Below, piece by piece: positions 43,942 through 53,140 of a stretch of 64,000 bases of DNA. Each line of letters begins with the position of its first letter. Position 1 is the first letter of the stretch. This DNA is from Pseudonocardia kujensis (lineage in GTDB: Bacteria > Actinomycetota > Actinomycetes > Mycobacteriales > Pseudonocardiaceae): assembly GCF_021283305.1 (NCBI RefSeq), contig NZ_JAJSOK010000005.1, positions 62,001 through 126,000 on the forward strand, written 5' to 3'. The notes under the pieces are model-generated. The model did no database searches. It was not told the DNA's origin and saw only the letters and a program-made list of their open reading frames with translations. Position numbers and translations under genes: made by a program.

Positions 43942-44942
43942 CGGCGGTTCCTCGGGTCCAGCAGGGCTGCGAGCAGGTCGACGGCCAGGTTGACCAACAC
44001 GAAGCCGATCGCGATCACGCAGACGCAGGCGAGCACGAGCGGGTAGTCGCGGTTGTTCAAGGCCGACACCGAGAGCTGCCCGAGCCCGGGCCAGCCGAAC
44101 AGGGCCTCGGTGACGATCGCGCCGCCGAGCACCATGCCGGCCTGGACACCCAGGACGTTCAGCACGGGCGGCAGGGCGTTGGCGACCACGTGCCGGGCCG
44201 TCACCGCGGCCGGCGCGATGCCCTTGGACCTGGCCGTGCGGACGTGGTCGAGCTCGGCCACGTCGAGCAGCGCGGTCCGGAAGATCCGCCCGACCGGCGC
44301 CGCGACGACGACGGCGAGCGTCAGGGCGGGCAGGACGAGGTGCGCGAGCGTGCCCCCTCCGGTCGCGGGGAGCGAACGGAGCACGATCGCGAACACGAAG
44401 ATCAGCAGGATGCCCAGGAAGAAGCTGGGGATCGCATCGAGCGCGGTGAGCAGCGACAGCGGGAGCCGGCGGAGCAGGGGCCGCCGGGCCGTCGCCCCGA
44501 GGTATCCGGCCGCGGCACCGAGCAGCGTGCCGAGCAACAGTCCGGTCAGGCCCAGGGTGATGCTCGCGGGCAACCGCTCGGCCACCAGGGCGAGCGGCGA
44601 CTCGTCATAGCGGATCGAGTCGGGCAGGTCCCCGGTCACCACGCGGCCGAGGAAGGTCGCGTACTGCTCCAGCGGCGGCCGGTCGAAGCCCATCAGGGCG
44701 GTGATCCGCTCGAGCTCGCCGGGTGGCGCGTCGGGGGCGACGAGCAGCTGGGCGGGGTTGCCCGTGGCCAACAGGGAGAAGAAGACAAGGGTGAACACGG
44801 CCCAGACCGCCACCAGAGCGGTCGCCAGCCGGCCCGCCACGTAACGGGCCGAGAGAGGCGCCCGGCGGCGGGGGCGGCGCGCCGGGGCGCCGGGTGGTGG
44901 CCCGACCTCGAGGGGGCTCGGCTCGTGACGAGTGACCGTCAT
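43938..44942 (-). CDS. ABC importer permease (DppB-like), cassette 2
   Basis: A 334-residue permease with an extended Arg/Pro-rich N-terminus before the first helix ([20 protein letters not shown]). The EAA-type loop reads [20 protein letters not shown]. Very similar in layout to the cassette 1 permease at 27578 (for example [14 protein letters not shown] and [15 protein letters not shown]). It overlaps the preceding LLM gene by four bases. Confidence 0.9.
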   Translation of the reverse strand: MTVTRHEPSPLEVGPPPGAPARRPRRRAPLSARYVAGRLATALVAVWAVFTLVFFSLLATGNPAQLLVAPDAPPGELERITALMGFDRPPLEQYATFLGRVVTGDLPDSIRYDESPLALVAERLPASITLGLTGLLLGTLLGAAAGYLGATARRPLLRRLPLSLLTALDAIPSFFLGILLIFVFAIVLRSLPATGGGTLAHLVLPALTLAVVVAAPVGRIFRTALLDVAELDHVRTARSKGIAPAAVTARHVVANALPPVLNVLGVQAGMVLGGAIVTEALFGWPGLGQLSVSALNNRDYPLVLACVCVIAIGFVLVNLAVDLLAALLDPRNRR

Positions 44943-46066
44943 GCCGGCACCGCCGTCCCACGGCGGGCGAGCTCGGCACGCACCAACGGGAGGACCTCAC
45001 GGCCCAGGTCTCGCGCGTCCCGCAGCGGGTCGTAGCCGCGCACGGAGAGGATGTCGCAGCCGATGTCGACGTAGTCGAGCAGCGCGGCGGCGACGGTTTC
45101 CGGCGAACCGACCAGCGCGGTGGAGGCGCCGGCTGCGTCGGTCGCGGCCGCCGGAGCCGTCCACAGTGCCCGGTCGTGCCGGTCGCCGCGGGCCGCGACC
45201 GCGAGCAGGCGCTGGGAGCCGACGTTCCGGGGGTTCGGACCGCCGGTGGTGGAGTTGCGGACGTGGTGGTTGCGGATCCCGCCGAGGATGTCCTCGGCCC
45301 GCCGCCACGCCTGGGCATCGGTCGGCGCGAGGATGGGACGGAACGACACCCAGATCCGCGGGCGGGCCCGGCCGACGGCGTCGGCGTGCGCGTCGACCGC
45401 GGCGATCTGCTCCGCGGTCTCGGCGAGGGGCTCACCCCACAGGCCGAACACGTCGCCCTCGGTGCCCCCGAGCCGGTAGGCCGCCTCGGAGGACCCGCCC
45501 ACGGAGATGGTGAGCGGGCCGCCGACCGGCCGCACAGCGGCGGTGAAACCGTCGAACCGGTAGAACTCGCCGCGGTGGTCGTGCGGGCCCGGACCGCTCC
45601 AGAGCCGCCGCAGGATGCGGATGTACTCCGCGGCCCGGCGGTAGCGCGTGTCCTTGTCCAAGTAGTCGCCCTCCCGCCGCTGCTCGGCGTCGCTGCCGGC
45701 CAGCACGTGGATGCCGAGGCGCCCGCGGGAGAGCCGGTCGAGTGTCGCGAACGTGCGGGCGGCGTGGACGGGGTGCACCACACCGGTCCGGTGCGCGAGC
45801 ATGACCTTGAGCCGCTCCGTGTGGGCGAGGACCCAGCCGGCGAGCTGGCCCGACTCCGGTGCGCCCGAGCTGTACGGCACGAGGGTCCAGTCGAACCCCC
45901 CGTCCTCGTAGGCGCGGGCGAACTCGGCCAGATAGTCGTGGTCGACGGGCTCGCCGGTCGGCACGGTCGCCTCGCTGTAGTACGAGGCGCCGATCATGCC
46001 CACGAACTCGACGGTGCGGGCGGGTTCCCGCCCGCGCGGGCCGGGGACGGGGTGCGCGTCGGTCAC
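44939..46066 (-). CDS. SsuD/NtaA-type LLM monooxygenase, first gene of cassette 2
   Basis: A 375-residue [63 protein letters not shown] and [15 protein letters not shown]. The closest relative in the window is the LLM at 57806-59032 (both have VGSQRLL/VGSQRAL, ALWT and a [14 protein letters not shown]-like end), so cassettes 2 and 3 share a paralogous enzyme. It is the first gene after the leader at 46226-46375, 159 bases upstream. It likely acts on the imported compound. Confidence 0.87.
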   Translation of the reverse strand: MTDAHPVPGPRGREPARTVEFVGMIGASYYSEATVPTGEPVDHDYLAEFARAYEDGGFDWTLVPYSSGAPESGQLAGWVLAHTERLKVMLAHRTGVVHPVHAARTFATLDRLSRGRLGIHVLAGSDAEQRREGDYLDKDTRYRRAAEYIRILRRLWSGPGPHDHRGEFYRFDGFTAAVRPVGGPLTISVGGSSEAAYRLGGTEGDVFGLWGEPLAETAEQIAAVDAHADAVGRARPRIWVSFRPILAPTDAQAWRRAEDILGGIRNHHVRNSTTGGPNPRNVGSQRLLAVAARGDRHDRALWTAPAAATDAAGASTALVGSPETVAAALLDYVDIGCDILSVRGYDPLRDARDLGREVLPLVRAELARRGTAVPA

Positions 46067-46225
46067 GCGGCATCACCTCTGCAGGACGGGCCGGACCGGC
46101 CCGTGCGGCAGCGCCTCGACGGGCGCACGTCGAACGGGGGTCCGGGAAGAACGAGGGCACACGCCCGGGGAGCGTGCCCGGGACGGGACACGGCGAAGGC
46201 CGGACCGCGCGCGGCGGTCGGGCGG

Positions 46226-46375
46226 TCAGCGGGCGAGACAGCTCGCGGAGTGGACGGTGCCGTGGTCGATGACCCGACGCTGCGTCAGGCCTCCCGCCGC
46301 GCGGACGAGCACACGCAGCGACGCCGAGGCGCCCGGACGGGGTCCGGACGTGACGGAGCGCGGCGTTCGAGGCAC
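46226..46375 (-). CDS. Cysteine leader peptide of importer cassette 2 (LTQRR type)
   Basis: A 49-codon ORF from GTG 46375 at the expected start of promoter block A. The C-terminus is [19 protein letters not shown] then LAR and stop; the cysteine is TGT. Only the last 20 residues are conserved with the other copies. An in-frame ATG lies two codons upstream (46381). It precedes the LLM-led cassette 2 operon. Confidence 0.78.
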   Translation of the reverse strand: MPRTPRSVTSGPRPGASASLRVLVRAAGGLTQRRVIDHGTVHSASCLAR

Positions 46376-46456
46376 GGACATGAGCAAAGCCGATGGCCCC
46401 TGGTGATGTCCAACGACGAAACCGCATCGCAATCGAGAAGCAGATGCGATCGGTCG
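46376..46456 (-). promoter_or_regulatory. Shared sulfur-regulon promoter block, copy A (cassette 2)
   Basis: On the minus strand: CGATCGCATCTGCTT, CGATTGCGATGCGG, TTTCGTCGTTGGAC, and further on TTTGCT. TTGGAC begins 38 bases before the leader GTG. It lies back-to-back with the promoter of the YeiH-type unit on the plus strand. Confidence 0.78.
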
Positions 46457-46556
46457 TCCGTGTCGCCCGGGCCACGGTTGGGGCTGATCTGGATATTCGG
46501 GATGCTCCGGACGGGAGGGATGCGGCAAGTCGACCGACGCAGCTACCGTCCTCCGC

Positions 46557-46631
46557 GTGCTTCCCGGACGTCTGACGCAGCGGCGGTGGATCGACCGCGG
46601 CCTCGTCACGACGTCCGGCTGTCGCGGCTGA
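46557..46631 (+). CDS. Cysteine leader peptide of the YeiH-type transporter unit
   Basis: A 24-codon ORF from GTG 46557: [20 protein letters not shown] then GCRG and stop. The cysteine is TGT and the spacing D-x8-C matches the other leaders. TACCGT at 46544-46549 ends seven bases before the GTG, exactly as for a leaderless actinobacterial transcript. It uses a promoter unlike the shared block on the other strand. It lies 60 bases upstream of the small membrane protein gene. Confidence 0.8.
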   Translation: MLPGRLTQRRWIDRGLVTTSGCRG

Positions 46632-46691
46632 CGCCTGACCCCGTCACCCGCCGACCGCCCGCGACCCGCGGGCGCGAACCCAGGAGCACCC

Positions 46692-46880
46692 ATGTCCTCG
46701 TCCGACCCTGCGGCCGCGCACGCCACCGGCCCCGCCACTTCCGCGGCGACCGATCCGGTCACCGTCGAGCGCCCCGCCCGACGGCTCGGCGCCGACTGGA
46801 TCGCCGTGATCGTCGCGGCCGTCCTCGTCCTGCTGGCAGCGACCGGCCTGCTGCCGTCGATCCCCTTCCTGGTCAAGTGA
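46692..46880 (+). CDS. Small single-pass membrane protein coupled to the YeiH-type gene
   Basis: A 62-residue protein with a Thr/Pro/Ala-rich N-terminal tail and one membrane helix ([20 protein letters not shown]). Its TGA overlaps the GTG start of the transporter gene (GTGA), so the two are made together. It may be an assembly or regulatory subunit; no known motif. Confidence 0.7.
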   Translation: MSSSDPAAAHATGPATSAATDPVTVERPARRLGADWIAVIVAAVLVLLAATGLLPSIPFLVK

Positions 46881-47986
46881 ACGCCCCCGCGTCCACCGCC
46901 GTCTCCGCCCCGGCCGCACGAGTCGGCGCAGCCGGCAGGGGCATCGCGCGAGTGCTCCCCGGCTTGCTGCTCCTGCTCGTGGTCGGGCTCGTGGGGGTCG
47001 CCCTCCAGGCCGGGCTCCGCGCCCTCGGCACCGCGACCGGCACCAAGCTCCCGGACATCGAGTACGTGCTCTGGGCCATCCTCATCGGGCTCGCCGTGCG
47101 CAACACCGTGGGTGTGCCGGCAGTGTTCCGCCCGGGCGTCGCGACCTACGAGTTCTGGCTCAAGATCGGCATCGTGCTCTTGGGTGCCCGCTTCCTGCTC
47201 GGCGAGCTGGCCAAGCTCGGCGGGTTCAGCCTCGGCCTGATCCTGGTCGACATGGTCGTCGCGACGACGGTGATCCTGCTGGTGGGGCGGGCCTTCGGAC
47301 TCGGCGGCAAGCTGTCCACCCTGCTCGCGGTGGGGACCTCGATCTGTGGCGTCTCCGCGATCATCGCGGGCAAGGGCGCCATCGACGCCGACGACGAGGA
47401 CTCCGGCTACGCCATCGCCGCCATCCTCGCGCTCGGTGCCGTCGCCCTGTTCAGCTTTCCCGCGATCGGGCACGCACTCGCCCTGACCGACGCGCAGTTC
47501 GGCCTGTGGGCGGGGCTCGCCGTGGACAACACCGCGGAGACGACGGCGACGGGCGCCGCGTTCTCGCAAGAGGCCCAGCAGGTCGCCGTGGCGGTGAAGA
47601 ACACCCGCAACGCCCTGATCGGCGTGGTCGTGCTGATCTACGCGCTGTACTGGTCCACCCGCGGCGGCGTGGCCGTCGCGCCGGGCTGGCGGGCGCGCGG
47701 CGCGTTCGTGTGGCGCACCTTCCCGAAGTTCGTGCTCGGGTTCATCGCGGTCTCGGCCCTGGCCACCGCCGGGGTGCTCGGCAAGGCCGAGATCACCAGC
47801 CTCGGGAACCTGTCGAAGTGGGCCTTCCTCCTCTGCTTCGCCGGTGTCGGCCTGAACTTCGACCTGCGCGAGGTCGCCCGCAGCGGTGTGCGACCGTTGA
47901 TCGTGGCCGCGCTCGGCCTGGTCGTCGTGGCAGGCTGCTCGCTCGGCCTGGTGCTGCTGACCTCGGACCTGCTCGGTGCGAGCTGA
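46877..47986 (+). CDS. YeiH-family (putative sulfate exporter) transporter
   Basis: A 369-residue polytopic membrane protein. [58 protein letters not shown] and [20 protein letters not shown] are diagnostic of the YeiH/PSE family (about ten membrane helices). Members are annotated as putative sulfate exporters, but direction and substrate are not established. The cysteine leader peptide 245 bases upstream places it under sulfur control and may favour transport of a sulfur anion such as sulfite or a sulfonate. GTG 46877 overlaps the small membrane protein. Confidence 0.85.
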   Translation: MNAPASTAVSAPAARVGAAGRGIARVLPGLLLLLVVGLVGVALQAGLRALGTATGTKLPDIEYVLWAILIGLAVRNTVGVPAVFRPGVATYEFWLKIGIVLLGARFLLGELAKLGGFSLGLILVDMVVATTVILLVGRAFGLGGKLSTLLAVGTSICGVSAIIAGKGAIDADDEDSGYAIAAILALGAVALFSFPAIGHALALTDAQFGLWAGLAVDNTAETTATGAAFSQEAQQVAVAVKNTRNALIGVVVLIYALYWSTRGGVAVAPGWRARGAFVWRTFPKFVLGFIAVSALATAGVLGKAEITSLGNLSKWAFLLCFAGVGLNFDLREVARSGVRPLIVAALGLVVVAGCSLGLVLLTSDLLGAS

Positions 47987-48001
47987 TCGGGTTCTCTCGT
48001 A

Positions 48002-48081
48002 CGGATCGATCGCCGGTCCTGATCGGTCGTGATGCAGGATCGTCGTTGGACGAGGGGCGCGCCCTCGGATTGGCTCGGGGT
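48002..48081 (+). promoter_or_regulatory. Shared sulfur-regulon promoter block, copy E (BisC-like gene)
   Basis: Contains GATCGATCGCCGG, TGATCGGTCGTGATGCA, GATCGTCGTTGGAC and GGATTGGCTCGGGGT. TTGGAC begins 36 bases before ATG 48082. It is particularly close to copy C near the LysR gene (TTGGCTCGG shared). Confidence 0.75.
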
Positions 48082-48138
48082 ATGCCGCTCGTCAGCTCCG
48101 CCACGGATCCCGCGCCCGACGTGGAGAGAGTGCGATGA
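48082..48138 (+). CDS. Mini-ORF without cysteine, coupled to the BisC-like gene
   Basis: An 18-codon ORF MPLVSSATDPAPDVERVR at the leaderless-start position of block E. Its TGA overlaps the ATG of the BisC-like gene (ATGA), so translating it would feed ribosomes into that gene. It lacks Cys and the LTQRR core, so it is not a cysteine attenuator. Confidence 0.5.
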   Translation: MPLVSSATDPAPDVERVR

Positions 48139-50411
48139 GCCGTCCGCACAGCACACACTGGGGCTCGTTCCGCGGCGAGATGGTCGCGGGCACTCTGCGG
48201 CTGCACCCGCGTGACGGCGACCCGGATCCCTCGCCGATCCTGCACAACGTCCCGTCGGCGGTCGACCACCCCGCGCGGGTGCGCCGGCCCGCCGTCCGGC
48301 GAGGGTGGTGGGAGGACGGGCCGGGCCCCACGGACCGCCGGGGACGCGAGGGGTTCGTCGAGGTCGGCTGGGACGAGGTGCTCGACCGGCTGGCAGCGGA
48401 ACTCGCCCGGGTTCGGGACGCGTTCGGGCCGCAGGCCGTCTACGGCGGCAGCTACGGCTGGGCCAGCGCCGGGCGGTTCCACCACGCCCAGAGCCAGGTG
48501 CACCGTTTCCTCAACCACGCTGTCGGCGGGTACGTCCGGTCCGTCGGCGACTACAGCGGCGCGGCAGCCCAGGTGGTCCTGCGCCACGTCCTCGGCCCCT
48601 CCGAACTGGTGTCGAAGGGGACCGTGACCTGGGACCAGGTCGCGGCCCACACCGACACCGTGCTCGCCTTCGGCGGGATGAACCTCAAGAACAGCGCGGT
48701 CGCCGGCGGTGGGATCAGCGCGCACGTCGAGCGGGGTGCGATGGCTGCCGCCGCCCGCCGCGGCGCACTGTTCGTGAACATCGGGCCGCTGCGCTCAGAC
48801 CTGCCTGCGGAGACCGGAGCGCGATGGTTGTCCATACCGCCGGGCTCGGACACCGCGCTGATGTTCGGGCTACTGCACACCCTCCTCGTCGAGGACCGGC
48901 ACGACACGGCGTTCCTGGACCGGTACTGCGTTGGATGGGAGCGCGTGGCTAAGCACCTGCTCGGCGCGGACGACGGCACCCCGAAGGACGCGGCCTGGGC
49001 CGCCGGGATCACGGGCGTCCCCGCCGACGAGATCCGTGAGCTGGCCCGCCGCGCTGCCGGTGGGCGGACGCTGGTCACCGTCGCCCAGTCGCTGCAGCGC
49101 GCGGAGTTCGGTGAGCAGCCGGTCTGGGCCGGCCTGGCGCTCGCCGCGGCCCTCGGGCAGATCGGCCTGCCGGGCGGCGGGTTCTGCTATGGCCTCGGCT
49201 CGATCGGGCACTACGGGCGCCGCAGGGTGGACGTCCCGGTCGGCACCCTCCCGCAGGGAGCCAACGGGATCGACGTGGCCATCCCGGTCGCGCGGGTCGC
49301 CGAGATGCTGCTGCATCCTGGGGCGGGGTACGACTTCGACGGCGAGCGCCGGCGCTATCCGCACGTCCGGCTCGCGTACTGGGCGGGCGGCAACCCGTTC
49401 CACCACCATCAGGACCTGGGTCGGCTGCGCCGGGCGTTCGGGCGGCTCGACACCTTCGTCGTGCACGAGCCGGTCTGGACGGCAACCGCGCGGCACGCGG
49501 ACGTCGTGCTGCCCACGACCTGGACCCTGGAGCGGGAGGACATCGGCGCCGGCCCGTTCGATCCGGTCATGACGGCGATGCACCGGCTGGTCGACCCGCC
49601 GGGCGAGGCCCGCGACGACTACGCGATCTTCACGGGGCTCGCCGAGCGGCTCGGGGTCGGCGCGGCGTTCACCGAGGGCCGGGACGTGCGCGGGTGGCTG
49701 GAGCACCTCTACGCGCGGACTCGTGACGGGCTCGCGGCGCGGGGCCTTTCGGCGCCCCCGTTCGACGAGTTCTGGGCAGCCGGGGAGCTGTCGCTGCCGC
49801 AGCGGCCGGACGACGGGGCGCTGGTCGGCGCCTTTCGTGCGGATCCCGACACCGCTCCACTGCCGACCCCCTCCGGCCGGATCGAGCTCGCTTCCGCGAC
49901 GATCGGCGCATTCGGGTACGCCGACGCCCCCGGTCACCCCGCCTGGCTGCCGCCCACCGAGCTGCCGGACTCACGACACCCGCTGTGGCTCGTCGCCAAC
50001 CAGCCCGCGACCCGCCTGCACTCGCAGCTCGACTTCGGCGCGCACTCCCTGGCGCACAAGGTGCGCGGCCGCGAGGTCGTGCGCGTGCACCCGGACGACG
50101 CCGCCGTGCGCGGCATCGCCTCGGGGGACCTGGTCCGGCTGGTCAACGACCGCGGCTCCTGCCTCGCCGCCGCCCTCGTGACCGACGACGTCCGGGCCGG
50201 GGTGGTCCAGCTTCCGACGGGTGCCTGGTTCGACCCCCTGGACCCCGAGGCCGAGGTGCCGTTCTGCGTGCACGGCAACCCGAACGTCCTCACGCGTGAC
50301 CACGGCACGTCGTCGCTGGCCCAGGGCTGCACCGGCCAGCACACGACCGTGCAGCTCGAGCGCTACGACGAGCCGGTCCGCGAGGTCCGCGCCCACCGCC
50401 CGCCCCTGTGA
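48135..50411 (+). CDS. Molybdopterin oxidoreductase of the BisC/TorA type (biotin or DMSO/TMAO sulfoxide reductase)
   Basis: A 758-residue DMSO-reductase-family protein. The Mo-binding Ser141 lies in RSVGDYSGAAAQVVLRH, WDQVAAHTDTVLAFGGMN and VFVHEPVWTATARHADVVLP-like text (VVHEPVWTATARHADVVLPT) follow the family, and the C-terminal dinucleotide domain has LVANQPATRLHSQLD and SLAQGCTGQHTTVQLERY. No Tat signal and no iron-sulfur cysteines, which fits cytoplasmic BisC. It would reduce S-oxides such as biotin or methionine sulfoxide, returning them to usable thioethers. Its promoter is copy E of the sulfur block. Confidence 0.88.
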   Translation: MSRPHSTHWGSFRGEMVAGTLRLHPRDGDPDPSPILHNVPSAVDHPARVRRPAVRRGWWEDGPGPTDRRGREGFVEVGWDEVLDRLAAELARVRDAFGPQAVYGGSYGWASAGRFHHAQSQVHRFLNHAVGGYVRSVGDYSGAAAQVVLRHVLGPSELVSKGTVTWDQVAAHTDTVLAFGGMNLKNSAVAGGGISAHVERGAMAAAARRGALFVNIGPLRSDLPAETGARWLSIPPGSDTALMFGLLHTLLVEDRHDTAFLDRYCVGWERVAKHLLGADDGTPKDAAWAAGITGVPADEIRELARRAAGGRTLVTVAQSLQRAEFGEQPVWAGLALAAALGQIGLPGGGFCYGLGSIGHYGRRRVDVPVGTLPQGANGIDVAIPVARVAEMLLHPGAGYDFDGERRRYPHVRLAYWAGGNPFHHHQDLGRLRRAFGRLDTFVVHEPVWTATARHADVVLPTTWTLEREDIGAGPFDPVMTAMHRLVDPPGEARDDYAIFTGLAERLGVGAAFTEGRDVRGWLEHLYARTRDGLAARGLSAPPFDEFWAAGELSLPQRPDDGALVGAFRADPDTAPLPTPSGRIELASATIGAFGYADAPGHPAWLPPTELPDSRHPLWLVANQPATRLHSQLDFGAHSLAHKVRGREVVRVHPDDAAVRGIASGDLVRLVNDRGSCLAAALVTDDVRAGVVQLPTGAWFDPLDPEAEVPFCVHGNPNVLTRDHGTSSLAQGCTGQHTTVQLERYDEPVREVRAHRPPL

Positions 50412-50426
50412 GTGGCGGGGGTGGGT

Positions 50427-50454
50427 GGCGCTGGTCGCCATGACGACCAGCGCC
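50427..50454. terminator. Perfect 11-bp hairpin between convergent genes
   Basis: GGCGCTGGTCG and CGACCAGCGCC form a perfect 11-bp stem with a 6-nt loop. It lies between the BisC-like stop and the convergent LLM stop at 50469, so it probably terminates both units. Confidence 0.8.
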
Positions 50455-50468
50455 GCTCACGGGCAGTG

Positions 50469-51524
50469 CTAGGGGGACCAGCCGAGGGCCGGGGCGACCT
50501 GCTGCGCCAGGTCGGTGATCAGTCGCAGGTTGGCGTCGGGGCCGAAGGCCGGCGGCAGGAAGAGCACGATCTCGTCCGCAGCGGCGAGGCCGGGATCGGC
50601 CAGGACCGCCTCCGTGACCTGTTCGGGGTCACCGTGGTGCACCGGGCTGATCACGTTGCCGTTCGGTGGGGTCCCCCCGATCACCGGTTCCAGGGCACCC
50701 TTCGGTCGCGACGCAGCCATGCCCTGCGTCCGACGCTCGTGGTCGTAGGCCGCGTAGGTCTCCCGCAACTCCGCCGTCGTTCCCGGCAGGATCGACGCGG
50801 CCACCGCGACGGGCGGCGGTTCGGTGCGGTGCTCCGCCCGCCAGGCCTCCCGGTACGCCTCGATCACCCGCGCCTGGTACTCCGGAAACGTCTCCCCCGG
50901 CTCCAACCCGTGCAGCACCGTGCCGGTGATCAGCCCCAGGCCGATCCGGGCCGCGTCCACCGCGGAGTCGAGGCTCGCCGCGCCGCGTCGGAGCCGGCCG
51001 CGCAGACCGGGGCTGTGCGGCGTCACCCGCACCTGCGTCCCGACGGGCGCGCCCTGGCCCGGGCCGTCGACCGTGTGGACCGGCTCCCCCGCCACCGCGG
51101 CGAGGAACCGGGCCAGCCTGGCCTTGGCCTCCGTCCGCGGATCGCTGGAGACGGCGCCGAACACCGGGTCCCACAAGGCCGTCGAACCGGTGGCGAGCGC
51201 CAGGTCCAGCCGCCCGTCCACGAGCAGGTCGGTCGTCCCGGCGGCCTCGGCCAGGAGGATCGGGTCCTGGTAGCGCATGGGGATCACCGCGGATCCGAGC
51301 CGGATCCGGGAGGTGTGCTGCCCGACGGCGGCGAAGAACGGCAGCGGCGAGGACAGGTAGTGGTCGAAGTGCCGCTGGTAGGCCCAGCCGGCTTGGTAGC
51401 CGAGCTCCTCGGCGGCGCGGAACAACGCGATGCCGTCCCGCAGGCCCTGCGCCGGGCCTTCGGAGTCCGACCACGAGACCCGGGTGTTGAACCCGAGTGT
51501 CCGGGTCTGCACGGTGGTGGTCAC
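50469..51524 (-). CDS. LLM-class oxidoreductase, last gene of cassette 3
   Basis: A 351-residue LLM: ALFRAAEELGYQAGWAYQRH, RIRLGSAVIPMRYQDPILLA and LLVDGRLDLALATGSTA. It belongs to a subgroup often found with Dpp-type importers. GTG or ATG near 51524 overlaps the ATPase stop by four bases, tying it to the importer. The VIGGTPPNG and EIVLFLPPAF segments near the C-terminus are usual for this subgroup. Substrate unknown. Confidence 0.85.
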   Translation of the reverse strand: MTTTVQTRTLGFNTRVSWSDSEGPAQGLRDGIALFRAAEELGYQAGWAYQRHFDHYLSSPLPFFAAVGQHTSRIRLGSAVIPMRYQDPILLAEAAGTTDLLVDGRLDLALATGSTALWDPVFGAVSSDPRTEAKARLARFLAAVAGEPVHTVDGPGQGAPVGTQVRVTPHSPGLRGRLRRGAASLDSAVDAARIGLGLITGTVLHGLEPGETFPEYQARVIEAYREAWRAEHRTEPPPVAVAASILPGTTAELRETYAAYDHERRTQGMAASRPKGALEPVIGGTPPNGNVISPVHHGDPEQVTEAVLADPGLAAADEIVLFLPPAFGPDANLRLITDLAQQVAPALGWSP

Positions 51525-53140
51525 GACGCACCCACCGGTAGGGAGTCCAGCAGCGTGCGGGTGTACTCCTCCTGCGGCGAGTCGAAGATCTGCGCGACGG
51601 TCCCCTGCTCGACGACCCGGCCGCGGCGCATCACCGACACCGTGTGCGCGAGCTGGCGCACCAGCGAGAGATCGTGCGAGACGAACACGTAGGTCAGGCC
51701 CTGCTCGGCCTGCAGCCGGAGCAGCGTCTCCACGATGTCGGCCTGCACGGTGACGTCCAGCGCCGAGGTGGGCTCGTCGAGGACGAGCACGTCCGGGCGC
51801 AGGACGAGCGCCCGGGCGATCGCGACCCGCTGCCGCTGCCCGCCGGACAGGGCCGAGGGTCTGCGGGACACCAGGTGCTCGCCCAGCCCGACCGCCGTCA
51901 GCGTCTCCCGCACCAGCTCATCGCGCTCGCGCGGGGACCCGATCCGGTAGCGATCCAGCGGCTCGCGGACCAGCCGCTCGACCTTCCACAGGGGATCGAG
52001 CGAGGTGAACGGGTTCTGGTAGACGAGCTGAAGGTGTCGCCGCACGCTGCGCAACGAGGCGTGTGAGCGCCCGCGCAGCTCCTCCCCCGCCACAGCGATC
52101 CGCCCCGAGTCCGGCTGCTCGAGCCCCGACAGCAACCGGATCGCCGTCGTCTTGCCCGACCCCGACTCGCCGACCAGGGCGTGCGTGGTGCCCGCCGGCA
52201 CCGAGAACGAGACGTCGTCGACGGCCGTGAGCGACCCGAAGGACTTCGTGACGGCCACGACCTCGATCTTGGGCGCGCCCGCCCGTCCCAGGTCGCGCAA
52301 CTGCGCGTAGCGGTCCGGGTTCAGGGCCGGGACGTCGGCGTGCAGCCGCCGCGCGTAGTCCGACGACGGGGCAGCGAACACCTCCGCCGTGGGCCCGGTC
52401 TCCTGCGCCACCCCGTCCTTCAGGACCAGCAACGAGTCCGCCCGCTCGGCGGCGATCGCGAGGTCGTGGGTGATCAGCAGCAGGCTGATGCCGAGGCCCT
52501 CGCGCAGCTCGGAGAGCAGATCCAGGATCCGCTTCTGGATGGTGACGTCCAGGGCGGAGGTCGGCTCGTCGGCCACCAGGAGGGCCGGCCTCGGGAGCAC
52601 CGCGAGCCCGATCAGGACGCGCTGCAGCATGCCCCCGGAGAGCTGGTGCGGGTAGGAGAGGAACACCCGCTCCGGATCCGCGAGGCCCACCTGCGCGAAC
52701 GTCTCCAGGACGGCCGCCCGCCGGTCCGGCTTGGCGAGCTCGTCGACGAGCTCTGCGGCCTCCAGTGCTTGGGCGCCGATGGTCCGCACCGGGTTCAGCG
52801 CGTTCCCGGGGTCCTGCGGGACGAAGCCGATCGTCCGGCCGCGAAGCCGACGGAAGTGCCGTTCCGGCAGCTCGAGCAGCGCGCGGCCGGCCAGCTCGAC
52901 GCGTCCGGAGGCCTTGCCGCCGGTGGGCAGCAGGCGCAGCAGAGCCTTGGCGATCGTCGACTTGCCGGAGCCCGACTCGCCGATGAGCGCGAGGCTCCGC
53001 CCGGCGCCCAGCTCGAGGTCGACGCCGCGGACGACCTCGTGCCCGCCGTACGCGACGCGTAGCCCCTCGACCTGCAGCAACGGCGCGACGGTGCTCTCGG
53101 GGCGTTCCAACGTGCTGGTCAGTCGGTCTTGCGGAGCCAT
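51521..53140 (-). CDS. Fused dual-ATPase of ABC importer, cassette 3
   Basis: A 539-residue two-domain ATPase: GESGSGKS and GESGSGKT Walker A motifs, signatures HQLSGGMLQR and ALSGGQRQR, Walker B LLVADEPTSALD and VLVLDEPTSALD. It is more divergent than the ATPases of cassettes 1 and 2, consistent with separate ancestry. ATG 53140 lies within the 3' end of the DppC-like gene, a 22-base overlap; a later start is possible. Confidence 0.9.
   Translation of the reverse strand: MAPQDRLTSTLERPESTVAPLLQVEGLRVAYGGHEVVRGVDLELGAGRSLALIGESGSGKSTIAKALLRLLPTGGKASGRVELAGRALLELPERHFRRLRGRTIGFVPQDPGNALNPVRTIGAQALEAAELVDELAKPDRRAAVLETFAQVGLADPERVFLSYPHQLSGGMLQRVLIGLAVLPRPALLVADEPTSALDVTIQKRILDLLSELREGLGISLLLITHDLAIAAERADSLLVLKDGVAQETGPTAEVFAAPSSDYARRLHADVPALNPDRYAQLRDLGRAGAPKIEVVAVTKSFGSLTAVDDVSFSVPAGTTHALVGESGSGKTTAIRLLSGLEQPDSGRIAVAGEELRGRSHASLRSVRRHLQLVYQNPFTSLDPLWKVERLVREPLDRYRIGSPRERDELVRETLTAVGLGEHLVSRRPSALSGGQRQRVAIARALVLRPDVLVLDEPTSALDVTVQADIVETLLRLQAEQGLTYVFVSHDLSLVRQLAHTVSVMRRGRVVEQGTVAQIFDSPQEEYTRTLLDSLPVGAS

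Noticed and set aside
48082-48138. Treating the mini-ORF before the BisC-like gene as a tenth cysteine leader
   Set aside because: It has no cysteine and no R-x-x-V-D segment; only its promoter is shared.
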